A DNA stretch of 64,000 nt, taken from contig NZ_JAHMHW010000002.1 of NCBI RefSeq assembly GCF_020169515.1, forward strand, positions 558,001 through 622,000, in the 5' to 3' direction. The notes under the pieces are model-generated. The model did no database searches. It had not been told where the DNA came from and saw only the letters and a program-made list of their open reading frames with translations. Shown here piece after piece: positions 54,002 through 61,314 of the stretch (position 1 is its first letter; every line of letters begins with the position of its first letter). The translations under genes were made by a program, and so were the position numbers. The DNA comes from Paenibacillus vietnamensis (GTDB lineage Bacteria > Bacillota > Bacilli > Paenibacillales > Paenibacillaceae).

Positions 54002-55018
54002 ATGATCTTCGTGCGTAGTAAAGTGACGATCCAGGAAATCGCGGATCAAATCGGCTTATCGAAATATGCTGTATCGAGAGCGCTGTCCGGAAAATCGGGC
54101 GTAAGCGCGCAAACCAGGGAATTAATTATTAATACTGCCGGGAACCTGGGCTATTTCAAGGATTCACAAAATCCTGTCGCCGCCCCCCCCGGTCACATAG
54201 ATCCGGATACGCGGACGTGGTCCGGTACCATTCTCGTGCTCTTTCCGAACGTGCGCTACCAGAACACAGAATCCTTGTATTGGGGGCCGGTCTTTAACGG
54301 CATTTCCTCCCGGCTCAATCAGAAAAAAATCAATATCATGACGCTCACGGAGCCGGCTGACGATTCAATGTTCTCCCTGCTTAATCCGGAGGCAATCATG
54401 GGCATCATTACCATCGGATCGATTTCAACGCCGATTCTTTTCGATATCAAGCGTCTCGGCATACCAGTCGTTATGGTCGACCACCTTGACCATAGCTTCC
54501 AAAGCGACTCAATCTTCACCGATAATTTGGCCGGTATGAGGGAGATCATGAAAGCTTTGATCCGAAAGGGCTACAAAAATTATCAATTCATTGGCAAAAT
54601 TGCGGATGCTCAAAGCTTTTACGAGCGTTGGCTCGGCTTCAGCGCAGCCCTTCAAGAACACAAAATAGCTCAGACACAAATACCTGAGCTTCTTGATCAT
54701 GTGCATGACAATTTCTACGAAATGATCGAGCGGGTGTTTAAAACAAATGAACTGCCTGAAGTGTTTGTATGCGCGAACGATTTTTATGTTTCCTACACGA
54801 TTGATACATTCGAACGATTAGGCGTGAACATTACCGAAAAATGCATTTTTACCGGCTTCGATAATACGGACCCGTCGCTTCCGAGCAAAGCTACCGTAAA
54901 CGTCGACAAGGAATTACTCGGTCGCAGAGCTGTCGATCAAATGTTATGGAGGATTCTCAATCCGTCTTCGAGCTACGAGAAAAAGCTCATTTTAGGCGAT
55001 GTCATTTTAAAAGACTAA
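54002..55018 (+). CDS. LacI-family transcriptional regulator of the mannan/galactoside locus
   Basis: About 335-338 residues. N-terminal helix-turn-helix VTIQEIADQIGLSKYAVSRALSG, then a periplasmic-binding-protein-like effector domain (ILVLFPNVRYQ, GIPVVMVDHLDHS, EVFVCANDFYVSY, IFTGFDNTDPSLPS). Starts are ATG 54002, or GTG 54011 with AAAGAGG 9 bases upstream; the second is better placed. Two oddities: the recognition helix reads SKYAVSRAL instead of S.TTVSRVL, and the usual hinge (PNxxARxL) is replaced by an Ala/Pro-rich linker. It is divergent from the mannan operon and upstream of the alpha-galactosidase. It probably represses all three units until a galactomannan sugar binds. Confidence 0.88.
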   Translation: MIFVRSKVTIQEIADQIGLSKYAVSRALSGKSGVSAQTRELIINTAGNLGYFKDSQNPVAAPPGHIDPDTRTWSGTILVLFPNVRYQNTESLYWGPVFNGISSRLNQKKINIMTLTEPADDSMFSLLNPEAIMGIITIGSISTPILFDIKRLGIPVVMVDHLDHSFQSDSIFTDNLAGMREIMKALIRKGYKNYQFIGKIADAQSFYERWLGFSAALQEHKIAQTQIPELLDHVHDNFYEMIERVFKTNELPEVFVCANDFYVSYTIDTFERLGVNITEKCIFTGFDNTDPSLPSKATVNVDKELLGRRAVDQMLWRILNPSSSYEKKLILGDVILKD

Positions 55019-55025
55019 TACGTGA

Positions 55026-55061
55026 GGCCCCATACCGGAACATGACGAGGGATATGGGGCC
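55026..55061 (+). terminator. Hairpin after the regulator gene
   Basis: GGCCCCATA (55026-55034) pairs with TATGGGGCC (55053-55061). No U-run follows. Confidence 0.5.
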
Positions 55062-55171
55062 AACTCCGTTGACTTCGCCGCTGTCTACAAAAAGGGGCAC
55101 TCTCCCGCTTCGCAAATCCCCTATTTTTTCATTTCAAACTTCTCTTTCGAACTCCAAACCACAATAACAAG

Positions 55172-55182
55172 CATAACAAAAG
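55172..55182. promoter_or_regulatory. Operator-like site upstream of the alpha-galactosidase promoter
   Basis: CATAACAAAAG, identical to the 11 bases at 53746-53756 and preceded by another ATAACAA. Confidence 0.55.
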
Positions 55183-55248
55183 AATCATTATTCTCTTGTT
55201 TTTAAATAACATTACAATAACAAAATTCATAATTTATGATAACTTATA

Positions 55249-55277
55249 TTGATTATGCAAACGCTCTATTATATAAT
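55249..55277 (+). promoter_or_regulatory. Sigma-A promoter of the alpha-galactosidase gene
   Basis: TTGATT (55249-55254), a 17-base spacer and TATAAT (55272-55277), a near-consensus pair. Confidence 0.7.
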
Positions 55278-55406
55278 GACTTCTGTGTTACAGAGATTAG
55301 ACGCGTGGAACTAGCAATGAATTGAGGATTTGAGTTTATGCCGCCTCGGCTGAAATGAGGATTGATTCCAAAGCTATCGCGCATAATTTCGTTATTTTCC
55401 CATCCG

Positions 55407-55416
55407 TTTTGTTATG
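55407..55416. promoter_or_regulatory. Operator-like site in the alpha-galactosidase leader
   Basis: TTTTGTTATG, the inverse of CATAACAAAA, about 30 bases before the start codon and downstream of the promoter, where a bound repressor could block elongation. Confidence 0.5.
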
Positions 55417-55447
55417 TTAAATACCTCTTATACAAGGAGTGAATTAC

Positions 55448-57598
55448 ATGAATATCCATTATGTTAAAGAAAAAGAGTTATTTCATTTGCAAGCCTTAAA
55501 CACAAGCTACATTTTTCGAATCGTAAACGGTTATCCGGTTCATCTCTATTGGGGGAGCAAGCTGCAGCATGATGACAGTCTCAGCCGATTAATGGATTAT
55601 CCTCAACAATCTTGGATTGACAGACTACCACAAGAATACCCGCAATACGGGTCAGGCGATTTTCGGCATCCGTCATATCAAGTACAGCTCGAGGACGGGA
55701 GCCGTGTAACCGAACTGGTTTATCAATCACACCGGATCACGAACGGCAAACCGCGCCTTCAAGGTCTTCCCGCCGTATATACCGAATCGGATGAAGAAGC
55801 TCAAACGCTGGAGCTGGAGCTGAAAGATCCCTATTCAGGCTTAAACGTTATCCTTCTCTATTCCGTTTTCCGCGATCATAACGCGATTACCCGATCAGTA
55901 CGCTTCGAGCATAGCGGGGAAAGTCCGGTTCGAATTGTTCGCGCACTGAGCGCTAGCGTCGACCTGTTTGATTCCGATTATGAGGCATTCTATTTAGCCG
56001 GAGCTTGGACTAGAGAATGTCATATTCAGCGAAGAGCAATCGGCCCGGGCACTACACGCATTGAAAGCCGCAGAGGGGCAAGCAGCCATCAGCTGAATCC
56101 GTTTATGGCGCTTATGCGGCCGAATACGAATGAAGATCATGGCGAGGTATATAGTCTGAGCTTAGTCTATTCGGGAAATTATACAGCTGAGGCTGAAGTC
56201 GACCAATACGGCTCCACTCGTTTTTCGATCGGCCTAAACGATTTTGATTTCTCCTGGAAGCTCGAGCCGGGGGAAAGCTTCCAGACGCCGGAAGCCGTCA
56301 TGGTTTTCTCCGGAGAAGGAATCGGAGGCATGTCGCGTACCCTTCACCGTCTGTATCGGACACGGCTTGTCCGGGGCAGCTATCGGGACCGGGAACGGCC
56401 TATATTGGTAAACAACTGGGAAGCCACCTACTTCAATTTCGATGCGGAGAAGATCGAATCCATCGCGAAAGCCGGAGCGGAACTCGGAATCGAATTGTTT
56501 GTACTGGATGATGGCTGGTTCGGCAAACGAAATGACGATACGACGTCACTCGGAGATTGGGTTGTCGATAAAAATAAACTTCCTAAAGGCTTGAGTGATT
56601 TGGCAGAGCGTGTCAAACGCTTAGGACTTGAATTTGGATTATGGGTAGAACCGGAAATGGTATCTCCCGATAGCGATCTCTACCGGCGCAATCCCGATTG
56701 GTGTTTGCATGTCGAGGGCCGGCGCCGTACGGAAGCACGTACGCAGCTGGTGCTCGATTTATCCAGACAAGAAGTTCGGGATTATCTCTTCGAATCTTTA
56801 TCAGAGATCTTTACAACCGTACCAATCACCTATGTCAAATGGGACATGAACCGGAATATGACAGAGATCGGATCAGCGGAATATCCGGCTGAACGCCAAG
56901 CAGAGATCGCGCATCGTTATATGCTTGGGCTGTACGAGCTGCTTGAACGGCTGACGGGGCGATTCCCTCAAATTTTATTCGAAAGCTGCGCCAGCGGCGG
57001 CGGCCGGTTTGACCCAGGGATGCTCTATTATATGCCGCAGACGTGGACTAGCGATAATACGGATGCGATCGAAAGGTTGAAAATCCAATACGGCACCAGT
57101 ATCGTATACCCTGTAAGCACCATTGGAGCGCATATCTCGGCGGTGCCTAACCATCAGGTAGAACGTATAACCCCCCTTACAACCCGCGGTGACGTTGCCA
57201 TGTCCGGAAATTTCGGCTATGAGCTCGATTTAACTCGCTTTACCGACGAGGAGAAGGAAACAGTCAAGGAACAGGTCAGTCTATATAAGAATATTCGCTC
57301 GTTGGTACAACAAGGCGATTTATACAGGCTGAAGGACCCTTTCCAAGGTAATGAGACGGCGTGGATATTCGTTTCCGAAGATCAAGCGGAAGCATTAGTT
57401 TTCTACTTCCGCGTGCTGGCAGAACCAAATGTTTCCCATAAGCGGCTTCGCTTAAAGGGACTTAATCCGGAGTATCGGTATGTGATGCAGGATTCTGAAG
57501 AGGTATTGACAGGCGACAGTCTTATGAGTTTTGGTCTGACAGTCCCCCGATTGCCTGGCGATTTCACCAGTACATGGTTCTGGTTGAAACGAAAATAA
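55448..57598 (+). CDS. GH36 alpha-galactosidase
   Basis: 716 residues from the ATG at 55448, with AAGGAG 8 bases upstream (a GTG at 55439 overlaps that site). No signal peptide, so cytoplasmic. N-terminal beta-sandwich (about 1-320), then the clan D barrel: NNWEATYFNF, LFVLDDGWFGKRNDD, GLWVEPEMVSPDSDLY, nucleophile D466 in YVKWDMNR, and acid/base D536 in TSDNTDA, with ESCASGGGRFD between them. It removes alpha-1,6-galactosyl side groups from imported galactomanno-oligosaccharides. Its leader carries copies of the operator found at the regulator and mannan operon. Confidence 0.95.
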   Translation: MNIHYVKEKELFHLQALNTSYIFRIVNGYPVHLYWGSKLQHDDSLSRLMDYPQQSWIDRLPQEYPQYGSGDFRHPSYQVQLEDGSRVTELVYQSHRITNGKPRLQGLPAVYTESDEEAQTLELELKDPYSGLNVILLYSVFRDHNAITRSVRFEHSGESPVRIVRALSASVDLFDSDYEAFYLAGAWTRECHIQRRAIGPGTTRIESRRGASSHQLNPFMALMRPNTNEDHGEVYSLSLVYSGNYTAEAEVDQYGSTRFSIGLNDFDFSWKLEPGESFQTPEAVMVFSGEGIGGMSRTLHRLYRTRLVRGSYRDRERPILVNNWEATYFNFDAEKIESIAKAGAELGIELFVLDDGWFGKRNDDTTSLGDWVVDKNKLPKGLSDLAERVKRLGLEFGLWVEPEMVSPDSDLYRRNPDWCLHVEGRRRTEARTQLVLDLSRQEVRDYLFESLSEIFTTVPITYVKWDMNRNMTEIGSAEYPAERQAEIAHRYMLGLYELLERLTGRFPQILFESCASGGGRFDPGMLYYMPQTWTSDNTDAIERLKIQYGTSIVYPVSTIGAHISAVPNHQVERITPLTTRGDVAMSGNFGYELDLTRFTDEEKETVKEQVSLYKNIRSLVQQGDLYRLKDPFQGNETAWIFVSEDQAEALVFYFRVLAEPNVSHKRLRLKGLNPEYRYVMQDSEEVLTGDSLMSFGLTVPRLPGDFTSTWFWLKRK

Positions 57599-57643
57599 GC
57601 TTGAAAATGGCTGGATTCGGATTTTTTTATGACAGCTGAACGG

Positions 57644-58226
57644 TTACTTATCCAGTTGAATAGTAATGGCTTCCTTGTTGCATGTAAGGATGCTTATTTC
57701 CTTATTTAAGAACGTTACGCCAAGTCCGGAAAGTACTTCCTGATAACTTCCAGCCGTACAACGGCCTGACTGACCGAAGATCATGGATGCCAACAGCTGG
57801 CTCCCAGGCGCCAGCTGAGCTTGAAGCATCGGAAGTACCGTTCGGGGATGCAGCACATTTGTATTCGCATTAAGATAAACGAGCTGTCGGATGTGCTGAC
57901 TCCAGGCGTGGTGAAGGGACTGCTGCTTCGGAATCTTCGCTGCTAGTTCAAGCAGCCGATATTCGATGCGGCAGGAATTCTGACTGTGGGTTACGCCTAT
58001 CCGAATCTGATTATGGCTAAAAACTACAATGCGCCCGGATCTCCGTATTGAGATCGGCAGTATTCCCGGTATGCCCGGCTCCAGCTCCTCTGATTTGGTG
58101 ACGCGCCCCTCCTTCGCTGTACAACCCATTCAGAGGTTCCGTTATTTGAAAAAAAGCTTCGCGCAAACCATCCTTATTATTCAATGTATTGCCGCTAACC
58201 GGATTGCTGTATAACACGGATCTCAA
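57644..58226 (-). pseudogene. Decayed DUF2264-like gene
   Basis: The N-terminal part (from a TTG at 58226) reads SVLYSNPVSGNTLNNKDG, ITEPLNGLYSEGGARHQIRG, the start of DUF2264 proteins that occur next to unsaturated-uronate hydrolases. It then shifts frame at about 58050-58100 and continues in a second frame to the stop at 57644 ([35 protein letters not shown]). At about 190 codons in total it is far shorter than the roughly 600 expected, so most of the gene is deleted. It directly follows the GH88 remnant, on the same strand. The exact family is a moderate-confidence reading. Confidence 0.55.
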
Positions 58227-58253
58227 CCTTTCTTATTCCCAATAAAATGGCAC

Positions 58254-58775
58254 TTAGCCCTTCAACCGCGCCAAGCCTTCGACAAAATAATAATCGCCGT
58301 AGATGAGCGGAATGTCGATATTCGAACCTTGAGGATAATTGCCGGTACCATGGAGCAACAATCCTTCTTCGTCAGGATTGTTCCACGCGCCATAACGCTC
58401 GAACAATGATTTTAGAATCTGTTCGCCTCGCGAACTATACAGCTCCGAATCTTCCCCGCTTGTTTTTTCTGCCAGGAGCAATAGACCGCTCGCTGCGCAT
58501 GCTCCGGCGGAGGTGTCGCGCAGGCTCTGTAACGGCTGAGGAGCGCGAAAATCCCATGCAGGCACATGGTCCCCGCCAAGTCCTTAGGAAGAAGCTCGCC
58601 GTTAGAATGGCGGAGGTCAAGTACTCCTTCTTTCCCGTATGATGGTAAGCCAGAGTCAGTCCATAAACCGCCCATGCGGAGCCTCGGGACCATGCCGATT
58701 CGGGAGCGTAGCCTTGCCCGCCTATCTGGGGATTATAATAGCCGTCGTTAGCCGTTTGCTTCTACGTCCGCTTGG
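58254..58775 (-). pseudogene. Decayed GH88 unsaturated glucuronyl hydrolase
   Basis: From the right: NDGYYNPQIGGQGYAPESAW, SRGSAWAVYGLTLAYHHTGK in one frame, then a frameshift near 58600, then PAWDFRAPQPLQSLRDTSAG, ASGLLLLAEKTSGED, HGTGNYPQGSNIDIP and LIYGDYYFVEGLARL to the stop at 58254. These are the C-terminal helices of the alpha6/alpha6 barrel of GH88 enzymes, which cleave unsaturated uronic acid from lyase products. An in-frame TAG occurs at the 5' side (about 58765) and the N-terminal two thirds is missing. Dead gene. Confidence 0.8.
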
Positions 58776-58798
58776 CAGTCTGGTCGTAAAGAGAGAGA

Positions 58799-58966
58799 TT
58801 AGAATGACGTTCGTTTTATTTGGGTCGGCTTAAAGGAAGAATCAATTACTTGAATGTTAGGCGATTTTGGACGGATATTCGTACGAGTTTCTAACTGTTC
58901 GAGCTCATTAAAAGAACTTTTAATGATTTCTCCGTGCAAGGACAGTCTTCTCGACTTCTTTTTCAT
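58799..58966 (-). CDS. Small basic protein, 55 residues, unknown
   Basis: ATG at 58966 with AGGAGGTT 11-12 bases upstream. The product starts MKKKSRRLSLHGEIIKSSFN, is Lys/Arg/Ser-rich, has one short amphipathic stretch and no membrane segment. I do not recognise it. The ribosome site is good though somewhat distant, and it is surrounded by gene remnants, so it may be a real small gene or an accident. Confidence 0.4.
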   Translation of the reverse strand: MKKKSRRLSLHGEIIKSSFNELEQLETRTNIRPKSPNIQVIDSSFKPTQIKRTSF

Positions 58967-59065
58967 TCGTTTTTATAACCTCCTAAAAAACATGGATTAC
59001 AAATTGTATTGTATGTCTAAGTAATTGGCATGACCGGGTATTTGTCTTGATTAAAGAAAATAAAG

Positions 59066-59080
59066 CCCGTTAAAAGGGCT
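59066..59080 (-). terminator. Small hairpin after the nitronate monooxygenase remnant
   Basis: On the minus strand AGCCC, a 7-base loop, GGGCT, then TTATTTTCTTT. Confidence 0.5.
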
Positions 59081-59448
59081 CAGACCTGTTGAAACGCGGG
59101 AGCGATAATTCTAAAGAAGCACTGGAGATGTGCAGGATATGGAACAAACGAAACTGAATCAGGAAATGGGAGTGGATCGACCCCGTTTTCGTCCCAATAA
59201 TTAATAAATTTATTGACTATACCTCTCGCTGGACGCCCGGAAAATGCTTTTGTGATTACTGTACTTTCTTCGTTGCTTTGCAAAAGTGCGTCCTTGTAGA
59301 CTTCATGAGCTCCAGATTCAAAAGAAGTCAAAAATCTTGTCCCCATTTGTACCCCTTGAGCTCCAAGTGCTAGAGCGGCAACAAGTCCCCGGCCATCCAT
59401 AATGCCACCAGCTGCGATAACCGGAACTTTAACGCGATCACAGCCCCT
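59080..59448 (-). pseudogene. Truncated nitronate monooxygenase-like gene
   Basis: The readable part VKVPVIAAGGIMDGRGLVAA, LALGAQGVQMGTRFLTS is the FMN/phosphate-binding end of the nitronate monooxygenase (2-nitropropane dioxygenase) barrel. The frame is closed by TAA about 12 codons before it, so the first 180 or so residues are missing. The C-terminus (PLPFPDSVSFVPYPAHLQ onward) also departs from the family. It is a remnant between other decayed genes. Confidence 0.75.
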
Positions 59449-59490
59449 TTATTCCGAATTTGATTTTTCTCATTATATCAAATGAAAGAA

Positions 59491-59511
59491 AGACCCCCAA
59501 ATTGGGAGTCT
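59491..59511 (-). terminator. Terminator of the GH32-type gene
   Basis: On the minus strand AGACTCCCAA and TTGGGGGTCT pair with one wobble around a very short loop, followed by TTCTTTCATTTG. It lies about 30 bases after the gene's stop. Confidence 0.6.
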
Positions 59512-59540
59512 ATTGTTCATCAGATCGTTTCCGATCTTCC

Positions 59541-60965
59541 TTAAACTGTCTCAACCTTCACACGCTTGAATTGAGCATTCCCTTGACTTACGAACAACCC
59601 GAGCTTACCTCGTTCGATATCGTACATTCTAGCGCTCATCGCAGTATCCCCGTTTATATAAATCTCGCAGATCGAGCCATCGATGAAAATCAGAAGCTCA
59701 TGGTAATGGTCAGGCTGCAGTTCGATCGGCCGCTCCAGCTCGACCTCATATGGAAATGTTTTCCCCCCATCCTCGCTCTGCATGATTGGTCCACGAAACG
59801 TGACCCTATTGCGCTGTGGCTCCATCGTCACATAGTAAGCGTCATCCAGTCCCGCCCCCGCACGCAGCATGACACCGGTCCCCTGCGTCTGTTCCGAGAA
59901 ACAAATTTCCAACGATACTCTGCATCGATCCGGCAAATCATCTAGCCCCAAACTACCGGCAAACGCATATGGAGATTCGCACGCAAGCACGTCTAAGTCT
60001 GGCGAAGTCCACGTACCTGTTATCCCTTCCACATTGAATGGTTGCTCGACCGAAAACGCTGCATTCACTGAATCCGGCACTTTTACCGCAAGCGTACCAT
60101 CCGGTCGCTGAATGATCTCATGGACTACGAGGTTGCCGCCCCAGTCCCATGTATCATAATCTTTACCGGGGTGCTTAGGAGGGTTCCAGCCAAACAAATC
60201 GTCGTTCTTCGTCGGGTTCCAGCCGAATAAATACCGCTTCTGACCGTCCGATACCGACTTCGCCGCATAAAACGCCCGACCGTCGAAAGTATCAACCTTT
60301 GGTGTAATCCATGGACCATTCAAGGAGCGGCTCATGCGGTAGAAGGTTGCGAACCGGTCCGTGTAGTTAGAGTAAACCAAATACCACCATTCTCCTATCC
60401 GGAACAAATCTGGGCATTCGTGTGCCCCGACATGGATATTCGGCGAATAGAGCGGTTCACGATATGCCCACTTCTTCAAATCCTTTGAGGTGAGCAGGGC
60501 CACGCAACCCTTGCGATTGGAAGGTCCCTTGGCCATCGCGGCAAGAAGCATCCAATATTGCCCCTCCTCTTCGTTCCAAAACACAAAGGGATCACGCCAA
60601 TCAGAGAACTCGTAGATTTGGTTATCCGCTGAGAAGGTATCCTCCGGTATTGTTGTCCAGTTCATCAAATCCGTGCCGGTTGCATGGCAGACCAGTTGCT
60701 TCCCTTCGGGAAAGATGCAATAGAAAAGGTGATAAGTGTTCTCCACCTTTAGAACGTGACCTGTTCCGCCCAGAATTTTGCAGGCCCCATACTCGCGATA
60801 ATTGCAGAAATCATTTGTTCCAATGAGATGCCAGCCACGATCTAGACCTTCCTGATAATTCTCTCTCCAGCCGTGGAGATAAAAAAGTTTAAACTCATTA
60901 TCCTCAAAATATGGAATCACGTCTCCAACCCAGGCATTGTTAGGACGATAAAAAAACTCCTTCAT
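59541..60965 (-). CDS. GH32-type glycoside hydrolase (beta-fructosidase-like)
   Basis: 474 residues from the ATG at 60965 (GGGAGGGAG 7 bases upstream). No signal peptide, so cytoplasmic. Five-bladed propeller (about 1-310) followed by a beta-sandwich (about 320-474). The three catalytic positions are D15 in WVGDVIPYF, D125 in DWRDPFVFW and E183 in HECPDLFRI. The first motif lacks the classic WMNDPNG, so the subfamily is divergent and the substrate may be a fructoside other than sucrose. The C-terminal segment (HELLIFIDGSICEIYINGD) is the usual GH32 sandwich signature. Three LacI/cre-like sites lie upstream. Confidence 0.85.
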   Translation of the reverse strand: MKEFFYRPNNAWVGDVIPYFEDNEFKLFYLHGWRENYQEGLDRGWHLIGTNDFCNYREYGACKILGGTGHVLKVENTYHLFYCIFPEGKQLVCHATGTDLMNWTTIPEDTFSADNQIYEFSDWRDPFVFWNEEEGQYWMLLAAMAKGPSNRKGCVALLTSKDLKKWAYREPLYSPNIHVGAHECPDLFRIGEWWYLVYSNYTDRFATFYRMSRSLNGPWITPKVDTFDGRAFYAAKSVSDGQKRYLFGWNPTKNDDLFGWNPPKHPGKDYDTWDWGGNLVVHEIIQRPDGTLAVKVPDSVNAAFSVEQPFNVEGITGTWTSPDLDVLACESPYAFAGSLGLDDLPDRCRVSLEICFSEQTQGTGVMLRAGAGLDDAYYVTMEPQRNRVTFRGPIMQSEDGGKTFPYEVELERPIELQPDHYHELLIFIDGSICEIYINGDTAMSARMYDIERGKLGLFVSQGNAQFKRVKVETV

Positions 60966-61028
60966 TTGACTACTCCCTCCCGTTGATTCACATATCTTTG
61001 AAAACTTCGAGACTGGGATAAGCTTCAC

Positions 61029-61314
61029 TACATCCGGAAGATAGGTAAACGATTACGCAGGTTATAAAAAAAAGTCGATACACCTACTTTCTGCAGTTTC
61101 TGATGTATTTGTTGCCTTCTTCTCAAATACTCCTAATCTTGCTTTAAAGAAAACGTTTACTTCACCTAATGTAAACGATTACTTTGTCTTTGTCAATTCC
61201 TATAAAGGGTCTCATTCCCTTTCTCTGGCTGCACTTGAAACTAATGAATGTAATGAAAAAAATGGTTGAGCAGAGGGCTTTACCTGCTCAACCATTTTTT
61301 CATTTTGAGATGAT
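61029..61314. promoter_or_regulatory. Upstream region of the GH32-type gene with three LacI/cre-like sites
   Basis: GTAAACGATTAC (61045-61056), GAAAACGTTTAC (61149-61160) and ATGTAAACGATTAC (61169-61182) share the AAACG(A/T)TTAC core; the last fits a cre box at all but one position. They suggest control by a LacI-family repressor and/or CcpA. The other end of the region is a terminator (61256-61300). No gene is seen. Confidence 0.6.
61256..61300. terminator. Bidirectional terminator of the GMC-GH32 gene
   Basis: GGTTGAGCAG (61264-61273) pairs exactly with CTGCTCAACC (61284-61293), extended by A and T runs on both sides. Confidence 0.9.

Larger units (their letters stand above)
55019..55447. 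promoter_or_regulatory. Regulatory region of the alpha-galactosidase gene
   Basis: It holds the hairpin of the regulator gene, then an AT-rich stretch with several ATAACAA motifs (55163, 55172 and 55216), the promoter at 55249-55277, and a leader of about 165 bases with another TTTTGTTATG site. No gene is seen. Confidence 0.6.
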
